From NCBI GenBank assembly GCA_023356515.1, contig JAKQYG010000321.1:1-5088 (forward strand): a stretch of DNA of 5,088 nt, given 5' to 3'. Below the pieces are notes generated by a model, which saw only the letters and a program-made list of their open reading frames with translations, was not told the DNA's origin and ran no database searches. The stretch comes from Trichodesmium sp. MAG_R04 (GTDB lineage: Bacteria; Cyanobacteriota; Cyanobacteriia; Cyanobacteriales; Microcoleaceae). This document shows, piece after piece, positions 1 through 5,088 of the stretch. The translations under genes were made by a program, and so were the position numbers. How positions within the stretch are numbered: position 1 is the stretch's first letter; every line of letters begins with the position of its first letter.

Positions 1-2
1 TA

Positions 3-800
3 GCATATCTTAAGGGTTTTGACAAGGATAATGATGGCATTCCTGAAAATGAGGGAGCACCTGACCAAACTTTTGATGATTGGCAGTTGCGGGGTGTGAG
101 TGCATATTGTGGGGGGTTATGGTTGGCTGCACTGGAGGCAGCGATCGCTATTGGGAAAATTTTAATTGAGCATCCTAGGGAGATTCCGTATTACCCACAT
201 CAGGGGTTCCATTCTGAGGTTGAGAAGAATTCTGTAGATGCAATTAATAATCAAGTTTCTGTGTATCAAAGTTGGCTAGAAAAAGGATTACCTGTTTATC
301 AAGAAAAATTATGGAATGGGGAATATTATCGTTTGGATAGTGAGAGTAATTCGGAAGTAGTAATGGCTGACCAATTATGTGGTCAATTTTATGCCAAGCT
401 GTTAAATTTGGGGGATATTGTACCTATTGAATGTGCTTTATCTGCTTTAAAAACTATCTATAATTCTTGTTTTAAAAATTTTCATAATGGCAAATTTGGT
501 GCGGTGAATGGGGTTTTACCTAATGGTTTTCCAGAGAATCCTAATGCTACTCATCCTCTAGAGGTTTGGACGGGGATTAATTTTGGTTTAGCAGCTTTTA
601 TGGTACAAGTTGGTATGAAAAAAGAAGCTTTGGAAATAACTGAGGCAGTAGTGCGACAAGTTTATGAAAATGGTTTACAGTTTCGTACCCCAGAAGCTAT
701 TACAGCAGTGGGTACTTTTAGAGCTAGTCATTATTTAAGAGCTATGGCAATTTGGGGAATTTATTTAGTAACTGATGTTACACAAACAGGAATTAGGTAA
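3..800 (+). CDS. GH116 family glycosylceramidase/beta-glycosidase (GBA2-like), C-terminal part
   Basis: The frame is open to the left edge and ends at TAA 798-800, leaving 265 visible residues of a protein usually about 800 aa long. An in-frame TTG at 87 is internal, not a start. The fragment follows the C-terminal half of the GH116 (alpha/alpha)6 catalytic domain, the family of human GBA2. In order it shows a D-x-D-N-D-G-I-P-E-N segment (residues 7-16), PDQTFDDW (20-27), SAYCGGLWLAAL (33-44), DQLCGQ (123-128), GAVNG (166-170), EVWTG (187-191), TPEA (229-232), FRA (239-241) and RAMAIW (246-251). From family knowledge, the PDQT-F/Y-D block carries the acid/base aspartate, and the Glu of TPEA and Arg of FRA contact the sugar; the nucleophile Glu lies upstream, off the window. 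Expected role: hydrolysis of beta-linked glucose or a similar sugar from glycolipids or glycosides, probably in the cytosol. Exact substrate unknown. No partner gene is visible downstream. Confidence 0.93.
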   Translation, partial: AYLKGFDKDNDGIPENEGAPDQTFDDWQLRGVSAYCGGLWLAALEAAIAIGKILIEHPREIPYYPHQGFHSEVEKNSVDAINNQVSVYQSWLEKGLPVYQEKLWNGEYYRLDSESNSEVVMADQLCGQFYAKLLNLGDIVPIECALSALKTIYNSCFKNFHNGKFGAVNGVLPNGFPENPNATHPLEVWTGINFGLAAFMVQVGMKKEALEITEAVVRQVYENGLQFRTPEAITAVGTFRASHYLRAMAIWGIYLVTDVTQTGIR

Positions 801-1371
801 ATGCACTACCTGTAGTGGAAAATCGAAATTTATTTTCAATAATACACTATATATGGTGGTACTGCGTAAGTCCTGATATATAGAGTTTGCTTTAAGGTAT
901 TTACAGATAAAGGCTCAAGACTTTTTTGGTCAAAAAAAACGTAGGCTTTTTGGTTGCTAAAACTTAGGCATGCTAGTATTTTAGGCATAATAATTGCTAA
1001 ACAATTAAGGGACAAAGACAGCTGATTCTACTTTGGTGAGGTACAGTTATCACGGGTAAGATGCCAATATCCATACTTAGTATACTTAGAATTTGCTGTA
1101 TATCGGACTACTTTTTCTATAGTTATCATTTATCTTAATTCCTGATTTCTGATTCTTTGCTCCTGGGGTTAAAACCACTCATAATACTTTTTCAAAAAAT
1201 CCTATCAGGAACTAAGAAAGGGTTTATCTAGGAAATTTTGTAGTTTAAAATTATCATGGTAATAAATCTAGTTGCTTAGTTGGTTTGTGTAAGTCATGCC
1301 TATCCAGTAGAAATGCTTGATATTTATATTTGGTATTAATTATTCCTTCTTAATTTTTCCTTTAAAATAAA
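801..1371. other. AT-rich intergenic region, no gene seen
   Basis: These 571 bases between the GH116 gene and the TPR gene have stops in all frames and no RNA gene that I recognise. Just after the GH116 stop are two weak hairpins: CACTA/TAGTG (804-808 with 813-817, 4-nt loop) and GAAAAT/ATTTTC (818-823 with 832-837). They may help end the GH116 transcript but lack a proper T tract. Other small structures are CTATATAT/ATATATAG (847-854 with 876-883), a T6/A8 stretch (922-939), a TTAGGCAT direct repeat (964-971 and 981-988), TAATTG/CAATTA (991-996 with 1002-1007, 5-nt loop) and a tandem 9-mer ATACTTAGW (1073-1090). The promoter of the TPR gene must lie here or further upstream, but no convincing -35/-10 pair stands out. 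Confidence 0.7.
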
Positions 1372-2316
1372 ATGAATAGACAAGTACTAATTTCTCCAAA
1401 TGACTATCAGGGCTGGTACAATATGGGAGTAAATCTCAGTAAATTGGGAAAATATCAGCAAGCTATTACTGCTTTTGAACGGGCAATAAAAATTAAACCA
1501 GACTATCTTGAAGCCTGGAATAATCGAGGTAATTTATTGAAAATGTTAGGTAAATTACACTTAGCTTTAAATAATTTTAATCTGGCTATAAATCTAGAAC
1601 CAAATCATCATTTATGTTGGTATAATCGAGGGAATTTACTAAATGATTTAGGGCAATGTCGACAAGCAATTAGTTCTTTTGAGAAAGCGATAGAAATTCA
1701 ACCAAATTTCTATCAAGCCTGGTACAATTTAGGAAATGCTTGGAATAGTTTAGGACATTACCAAAAAGCTCTTGAAAATTACGAACAAGCAATAGAAATT
1801 AAACCAGATTTATATCAAGGGTGGCATAGTCAAGGTAGAGTATTGTTTGACCTCGGAAGGTATCAGGAAGCTTTGAAAAGTTTTGAAGAGGTAATAAAAC
1901 TTAAACCTAATCATTATTTAGCTTGGAATTTTAGAGGAAGAACCTTATTTTATTTAGGGAACACGGAAGAAGAAATTATTAGTTACCAAAAAGCAATAGG
2001 CATTAAAATTGATTATCAGGAAGCTTGGAATAATTTAGGTCAAGCTTTGTTAAATTTAGGAGATTGGTATGAGGCGATCGCTTGTTTTGATCAAGCTATA
2101 AAAATTAAGTCAAATTGTTCTTTGGCTTACTATAATAAAGCTCGTTGTTATGCGTTGCAGGATAAGGTATATTTAGCGATTGAAAACTTAGAAGAAGCAA
2201 TTAATTTAGGTGTTGATCAAGATTACCGAGAAATGGCGAAACATGATACTTATTTTGGCGATATTCGTTTTAATGATAAGTTTCAAGATTTAATTAATGG
2301 TAATTTTATGTATTAG
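1372..2316 (+). CDS. Tetratricopeptide repeat protein, eight tandem TPRs
   Basis: This complete 314-aa protein is almost entirely TPR solenoid. Eight 34-residue repeats run in register from residue 11 to 282 (11-44, 45-78, 79-112, 113-146, 147-180, 181-214, 215-248, 249-282). Each follows the pattern A/G-W-x-N-x-G...L-G-x-x-x-x-A-I-x-x-F-x-x-A-I-x-I-x-P-N/D. Repeat 6 has a Glu in place of the usual helix-B Ala (EEEII), and repeat 8 is the most degenerate (AYYNKAR, no Pro). A 32-residue tail (283-314) containing DIRFNDKF is typical of cyanobacterial TPR proteins. There is no signal peptide, membrane segment or fused enzymatic domain, so it is probably a cytosolic protein-binding scaffold; the partner is unknown. 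ATG 1372 is chosen because an in-frame TAA lies just upstream at 1363-1365. No Shine-Dalgarno is visible; the leader is T/A-rich. It appears to be transcribed alone. Confidence 0.93.
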   Translation: MNRQVLISPNDYQGWYNMGVNLSKLGKYQQAITAFERAIKIKPDYLEAWNNRGNLLKMLGKLHLALNNFNLAINLEPNHHLCWYNRGNLLNDLGQCRQAISSFEKAIEIQPNFYQAWYNLGNAWNSLGHYQKALENYEQAIEIKPDLYQGWHSQGRVLFDLGRYQEALKSFEEVIKLKPNHYLAWNFRGRTLFYLGNTEEEIISYQKAIGIKIDYQEAWNNLGQALLNLGDWYEAIACFDQAIKIKSNCSLAYYNKARCYALQDKVYLAIENLEEAINLGVDQDYREMAKHDTYFGDIRFNDKFQDLINGNFMY

Positions 2317-2637
2317 AAAATTAATTAATAAACGGGGTTTTGGTGTTGCTTAATTATGGGATAATATGATTGTGAAGGGTAAATAAATCTAAATATTTAG
2401 CTCAGGGAGGTTATACTTTAGAAGTACAACCTACCCTGAAAATAAAAGATGGGAAAAATATCAGATTATTGGTTTATTAAATTGTCCTAATGGTTTGATT
2501 TTAAATATCAGAATGATTTGGATCGTAACTGCACAAATAACTAAATTTGTTACTTTATTTCGGGCACAGGAGAGATAAAAAATGATTTTTCCTCTATTTT
2601 CTCAAGTCCAATTAATTTAAGATATTCCTGAGTTTAA
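2317..2637. other. Intergenic region downstream of the TPR gene, no intact gene
   Basis: No start-to-stop gene is supported here. One + strand frame is open for 61 codons (2393-2575, stop TAA 2576-2578) but lacks a plausible start and runs through the hairpin at 2402-2439. A second frame reads QGGYTLEVQPTLKIKDGK from about 2404 before hitting a stop. The two look like frame-shifted pieces of former coding sequence, or chance. I recognise no family in either. No clear T-tract terminator follows the TPR gene. Confidence 0.5.
2389..2439. repeat. Palindrome cluster: 12-bp palindrome plus long imperfect hairpin
   Basis: CTAAATATTTAG at 2389-2400 is a perfect 12-bp palindrome. One base further on, 2402-2418 pairs with 2422-2439 around a 3-nt TAG loop. 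The arms are 17 and 18 nt, with one bulged A (2433) and one A-C mismatch (2413/2427); all other positions pair, including TCAGGG with CCCTGA and TACTT with AAGTA. This is the strongest secondary structure in the window. Neither side is followed by a T run, so it does not look like a standard rho-independent terminator. It starts 73 nt after the TPR stop codon. It could be a transcript-stabilising 3' structure, a dispersed repeat or a binding site. Confidence 0.75.
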
Positions 2638-2815
2638 TCTCAAAAAGGTAGTGTTGGGGTAATTGTTGAATACTATCCCATATCTGAAGAAGAAGATGGC
2701 TATAGTGTAGAAGGTTTAATTGGTCAGGATATAGTAGAAGTTGCTAAATCTCAAATTCAAAATAGGAATGGCTATGAATTATTGAATTTCTAAAAATTGG
2801 GCTTCTGGAGGATAG
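2638..2815 (+). pseudogene. Decayed reading frame A of unknown family
   Basis: A + strand frame opens after TAA 2635-2637 and runs 51 codons to TAA 2791-2793 with no ATG near its beginning. It reads like real protein (VGVIVEYYPISEEEDGY, then VEGLIGQDIVEVAKSQI) and then enters the first copy of a repeated block. In that block, a different frame gives the tail KNWASGG before TAG 2813-2815, matching the tail KNWTSGG of remnant B. Relative to copy B, one base is missing near 2792, so the original C-terminus was probably lost by frameshift. I do not recognise the family. It may be a broken gene or the end of one whose 5' part is already gone. Confidence 0.45.
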
Positions 2816-2845
2816 GTGTGTATAGAAGAATTCTGATGGGAGGAG
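2768..2845 (+). repeat. Direct repeat, copy 1 (damaged)
   Basis: The first part (2768-2818) matches 3039-3090 at 46 of 52 aligned columns, with five substitutions and one missing base. The second part (2821-2845) matches 3142-3168 and includes an identical 12-mer, TGATGGGAGGAG. Copy 1 lacks about 50 bases present between the two parts in copy 2. The sequence after its Shine-Dalgarno-like GGGAGGAG has no ATG at the position used in copy 2, only AAT, then TTG 2857-2859 whose frame closes at TGA 2872-2874. Confidence 0.8.
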
Positions 2846-3087
2846 GAAGATTTAATTTGGTGGTTTTGCTGTGAAGGCTAGTTTTTATTACCTCCTGCTC
2901 AGTTAGCAGGACAGGTTCTTGGGGTTGGGAAGGAAATTTTTGCGATCGCTGCAACAAAGCCAAAAATTCCACCTAATTTAAAGATAAAGAGGTCTTGGAT
3001 GGATCATAAATCTGCATTGGGTGGTATCTGCTATGGGGATGGCCAGAAATTATTGAATTTATGAAAAATTGGACTTCTGGAGGATAG
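2840..3087 (+). pseudogene. Decayed reading frame B of unknown family, just upstream of the sigma-like gene
   Basis: One frame reads EEDLIWWFCCEG from about 2843, is broken by TAG 2879-2881, and continues as 60 codons from 2882 (LLPPAQLAGQVLGVGKEIF, AIAATKPKIPPNLK, SWMDHKSALGGICYGDG) to TGA 3062-3064. A second frame, open from 3010, reads WYLLWGWPEIIEF then MKNWTSGG to TAG 3085-3087, so a frameshift near 3015-3030 would join the two into one C-terminus. A HIP1 octamer at 2942-2949 falls inside it. The composition looks protein-like, and the internal stop plus frame change suggest a pseudogene. I do not recognise the family. The alternative is two unrelated short open stretches. Confidence 0.45.
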
Positions 3088-3168
3088 GTGATGGTTTGTC
3101 AATGTCCCTTTTGATTATTAAATAGCTATTATGATTAGGCCTATATAAGACAATTGTGATGGGAGGAG
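3039..3168 (+). repeat. Direct repeat, copy 2 (leader of the sigma-like gene)
   Basis: This copy is offset 271-272 bp from copy 1 over the first block. It carries the end of remnant B, then an AT-rich stretch with two small palindromes, AATAGCTATT (3121-3130) and TAGGCCTA (3136-3143), and finally the ribosome-binding site of the sigma-like gene. The extra 50 or so bases relative to copy 1 lie at about 3091-3141. This is also where a promoter for the downstream gene might be. TATGAT (3130-3135) resembles a -10 box but has no good -35 partner. Confidence 0.8.
3164..3168 (+). promoter_or_regulatory. Ribosome-binding site deciding the start of the sigma-like gene
   Basis: AGGAG, within GGGAGGAG at 3161-3168, lies 8 nt before ATG 3177. 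This strong site favours ATG 3177 over the in-frame GTG 3156, ATG 3159 and GTG 3168. Those either precede or overlap the site and have no such sequence upstream. Confidence 0.8.
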
Positions 3169-3176
3169 TGATTTTC

Positions 3177-4592
3177 ATGGACAGAGACTTAATTGGAATG
3201 CGAGAGTCTGAAGAAGGTTTAAACCTGGAAAAACCTTTGGAGATTTTTGATGGCGATGGCAATGCCCAATATGCAGCTAAAGATTTGCAAGCTTATTTAT
3301 TCAGGATTGCGACTGAAGAAGCTAAGAAATTATATGAGACAGTCAAAGATAAACCTGATAACAAATTGTGGAATCTGGAGGATATCCATCAAATAGGGTG
3401 TGAAATAGCCTGTGAAAAAACTAACGATATTGTTGAACAATATAAATATAAAAGAAAAAAAATTTCCTTTGAAAAATATGTAGAGAAAAAACTATCAAGT
3501 GAAATTTCAAGTCGATATTGTAAGTTAGTTGGCATGAATGACCGAGAAACAAGAGCTTTTAAGCATACTCGGTATTTTAATTTAAAAAATCCAACAGGAA
3601 AGAAAGACTCCAATCAAGCTAGTAATGAAACAAAGGGAAATTTAGAAGAGTGTAGTCCTAATGCCAAGAACATTAAAAAACAGTTAGAGTATTCTGGCTA
3701 CTCAGCTTTAGAATTAGAACGCCGTCTTTTAAGTTGGAAATGTTTCAATCAAGTCTATGCTCCAAGCAATAGTTCAAAGTACGAACGATGGACAGAGAGG
3801 CAGTTGAAAGAAATGGCAGAATTGTACCTAAAATTAAGGAGGCGATCGCCAACATTGCAAGATGACAATTTACAAGTCAATGCTGAACTCATTGATCGAT
3901 GGCTCGAAGATTGTCTTAGTGCATGGTATAAATCTGTTTACAAACTTGTATTGAGTTTGGATTCTCCCTTGCAAGATGACGATACAGAAGGAGAAAGATG
4001 GAAACAACAAATTCCTGATCATCAGTATGCTGACGATAGTAATGCTTCAATTGTGAAATATGATGCTTCTGAAATGAATTATTACCAGGCGATGGGAGAT
4101 GATGTATCAAAAAGTTTAGCAGAGTTTTGTCAAACATTAAACAAAGAACAATATCGTCTACTTCTTTTAAGGTTTAGTTTTGACTGGGGTGATGTGGCAA
4201 GAAACCTCGCACCTTTGCTCAAAAAACATCCAAGTACAATTAATCGTCAGTATACAAAAATTAAGGGAAATTGGTTAAAAAAATTAACTGAAGAACTGGG
4301 TATAGATGAAAAAAGTGACCAGTCGAGTAAAAATCAAGCATTATCTTCTTATTTAGACGAGGTGTGGCAAAAATATGCTAAACCAAGATATAAATCAATA
4401 ATTTACCAGAAATTGCATAAAATATTTTCAAAGTTAGATCCAACTACTACCGATATGATCAAAGGCATTGAAGGCAAACTTTTACAATGGCTAGAGGCAG
4501 AATTAGAAATGCCTCTTGCACAGTACGAACCCTTGACTAAAAAAATTAGCAACTTAGTTGAGGAGTTTTTAGGCCGGATAACTAGTGCTTAA
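3177..4592 (+). CDS. Divergent sigma-70-like protein (cyanobacterial, DUF1822-linked type)
   Basis: From ATG 3177 this gives 471 aa, ending at TAA 4590-4592. The clearest domain is a sigma region-4-like segment at residues 317-370. It starts FCQTLNKEQYRLLLLRF, as in the L-x-x-x-x-R-x-L-L-x-L-x-Y/F motif, and continues through WGDVARNL to HPSTINRQYTKI, a helix-turn-helix whose recognition helix would be STINRQYTKI. A middle segment (205-265: WTERQLKEMAELY ... WLEDCL ... LSLDSPL) resembles the linker found in cyanobacterial sigma-70-like proteins. FEKYVEKKLSSEISSRY (98-114) may be what remains of region 2. A textbook region 2.3/2.4 is not evident, and a roughly 100-residue helical tail follows region 4. 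The likely role is DNA or RNA-polymerase binding in transcription control, possibly of the neighbouring DUF1822 gene. Whether it is an active sigma factor is uncertain. A HIP1 octamer lies at 3842-3849. Confidence 0.75.
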   Translation: MDRDLIGMRESEEGLNLEKPLEIFDGDGNAQYAAKDLQAYLFRIATEEAKKLYETVKDKPDNKLWNLEDIHQIGCEIACEKTNDIVEQYKYKRKKISFEKYVEKKLSSEISSRYCKLVGMNDRETRAFKHTRYFNLKNPTGKKDSNQASNETKGNLEECSPNAKNIKKQLEYSGYSALELERRLLSWKCFNQVYAPSNSSKYERWTERQLKEMAELYLKLRRRSPTLQDDNLQVNAELIDRWLEDCLSAWYKSVYKLVLSLDSPLQDDDTEGERWKQQIPDHQYADDSNASIVKYDASEMNYYQAMGDDVSKSLAEFCQTLNKEQYRLLLLRFSFDWGDVARNLAPLLKKHPSTINRQYTKIKGNWLKKLTEELGIDEKSDQSSKNQALSSYLDEVWQKYAKPRYKSIIYQKLHKIFSKLDPTTTDMIKGIEGKLLQWLEAELEMPLAQYEPLTKKISNLVEEFLGRITSA

Positions 4593-4637
4593 AAAGTATA
4601 TGGTTTGTAGTAGGAATTTACCCTTGAAATATCTACC

Positions 4638-4667
4638 TTAAAGCTCAAATATTACTACAAGCTTTAA
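4638..4667. repeat. Inverted repeat in the sigma-like/DUF1822 spacer
   Basis: TTAAAGCT (4638-4645) and AGCTTTAA (4660-4667) are a perfect 8-bp inverted repeat with a 14-nt loop, beginning 46 nt after the sigma-like stop codon. A second, overlapping 8-bp pair, TTGTAGTA (4605-4612) with TACTACAA (4653-4660), could form an alternative fold. No T tract follows, so termination is not clearly indicated. The rest of the 148-nt spacer (4593-4740) shows nothing else except the downstream ribosome-binding site. Confidence 0.5.
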
Positions 4668-4727
4668 TTGTAACTATTCAACCGGACATAATATTAATTC
4701 ATCTTTATCAAGAAAACATTCATTAGT

Positions 4728-4732
4728 GGAAG
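4728..4732 (+). promoter_or_regulatory. Ribosome-binding site of the DUF1822 gene
   Basis: GGAAG ends 8 nt before ATG 4741, which supports that start. Confidence 0.6.
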
Positions 4733-4740
4733 CAACAAAA

Positions 4741-5088
4741 ATGTATAGTTTAATCAGAACTTTAACAGCAATATATCCAGAACAAGTTTTTCTGGAAATC
4801 ACCCCAGAACATATAGAGGCAGCATCCCCCAACAATTCAGACTATTCTTATGATGTAGCCCGCCGTCATGCCTTAATTAATCGTTTAGTGTTAAATTGCT
4901 TTACAAACTGGCTTCGGATGGAGGCGCCTATAGAGGAAGAGTTTAATATTTGGCCAAACCCTGAAGATTTGCCTAGTATTTGGGAATTTGTCAACGGGAC
5001 TGCTTTGACTATCGGTAATACCCGCCTAGCGTTGATTCCCCAGGAGACCATAGGCACGGAAAATTCATCCGTATCTATGGTCACCTGG
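4741..5088 (+). CDS. DUF1822 family protein, N-terminal part
   Basis: The frame is open from ATG 4741 to the right edge, giving 116 residues of a longer protein. The match to DUF1822 rests on the order of elements: an F-L-E-I-T-P-E-H-I-x-x-A opening (residues 17-28), then VARRHALINRLVLNCFTNWL (39-58), the analogue of the family's helical 'A..N.lav..v..yL' block. After that come an acidic stretch with NIWPNPEDLPSIWEF (69-83) and the G-T/R-L segment NGTALTIGNTRLALIP (85-100). The molecular function of DUF1822 is unknown. No signal peptide or membrane segment is seen in this part, so it is probably cytosolic. It lies 148 nt downstream of the sigma-like gene on the same strand and is probably co-transcribed or controlled by it (inference). 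What follows is beyond the window. Confidence 0.8.
   Translation, partial: MYSLIRTLTAIYPEQVFLEITPEHIEAASPNNSDYSYDVARRHALINRLVLNCFTNWLRMEAPIEEEFNIWPNPEDLPSIWEFVNGTALTIGNTRLALIPQETIGTENSSVSMVTW

Noticed and set aside
1142..1155. Two copies of a heptamer CTGATTY, resembling cyanobacterial short tandem repeats
   Set aside because: Only two units, which is too few to call a tandem repeat array.
1317..1346. Possible promoter for the TPR gene, TTGATA with an 18-bp gap to TATTCC
   Set aside because: The -10 box matches consensus at only three positions, and such AT-rich matches are common here.
2790..2972. Minus-strand open frame of 60 codons
   Set aside because: It lies opposite the decayed + strand frames, has no ribosome-binding site, and its similarity to the minus frame at 3059-3262 is explained by the direct repeat.
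3096..3124. Possible promoter for the sigma-like gene, TTGTCA with a 17-bp gap to TAAATA
   Set aside because: The spacing is good but the -10 box is poor, so it is not listed as a feature.
3156..3176. Upstream starts for the sigma-like gene (GTG 3156, ATG 3159, GTG 3168)
   Set aside because: They lie before or on the GGGAGGAG ribosome-binding site, which is ideally placed for ATG 3177.
3059..3262. Minus-strand open frame of 67 codons
   Set aside because: It overlaps the repeat copy 2 and the start of the sigma-like gene, and has no recognisable protein features.
3389..4137. Two minus-strand open frames (3389-3613 and 3916-4137)
   Set aside because: Both are antisense shadows inside the well-supported sigma-like gene.
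4866..5084. Minus-strand open frame of 72 codons
   Set aside because: It is antisense to the DUF1822 frame, which has a start, a ribosome-binding site and family motifs.
1..5088. CRISPR array, tRNA, rRNA, insertion sequence or attachment site
   Set aside because: No regularly spaced repeats, tRNA-like cloverleaf, rRNA sequence, transposase frame or paired terminal inverted repeats were seen; the TPR repeats are a protein-level 102-bp period.

Overview
The window looks like AT-rich chromosomal DNA from a cyanobacterium, most likely a filamentous or otherwise large-genome type. Three things point there. The octamer GCGATCGC (the cyanobacterial HIP1 repeat) occurs four times in 5.1 kb, at 141-148, 2074-2081, 2942-2949 and 3842-3849. 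A long TPR protein of typical cyanobacterial style is present. A sigma-70-like gene is followed by a DUF1822 gene, a pairing I associate with cyanobacteria. The species cannot be named from this sequence alone. All convincing genes lie on the + strand.

Layout: (1) 3-800 is the C-terminal third of a GH116 (GBA2-like) glycosylceramidase or beta-glycosidase, cut by the left edge. (2) 801-1371 is non-coding and AT-rich, with small repeats only. (3) 1372-2316 encodes a complete 314-aa protein made of eight tandem TPRs plus a short tail. (4) 2317-3176 has no intact gene. It holds a strong 38-nt imperfect hairpin at 2402-2439 and, from about 2638 to 3087, broken reading frames that look like decayed coding DNA. 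Within this stretch a block of about 52 bp, plus a second short block with a Shine-Dalgarno sequence, occurs twice (2768-2845 and 3039-3168). The second copy is the leader of the next gene. (5) 3177-4592 encodes a 471-aa divergent sigma-70-like protein with a recognisable region-4-type helix-turn-helix. (6) 4593-4740 is a spacer with an 8-bp hairpin. (7) 4741 to the right edge is the N-terminal 116 residues of a DUF1822 family protein.

The sigma-like gene and the DUF1822 gene are probably a functional pair: same strand, 148-bp spacer, and a good ribosome-binding site on each. The GH116 and TPR genes show no evident link to that pair. The most unusual part of the window is the region just upstream of the sigma-like gene. 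The end of an upstream reading frame and the translation-initiation region of the sigma-like gene appear there twice, the first copy damaged. This suggests a local duplication followed by decay.
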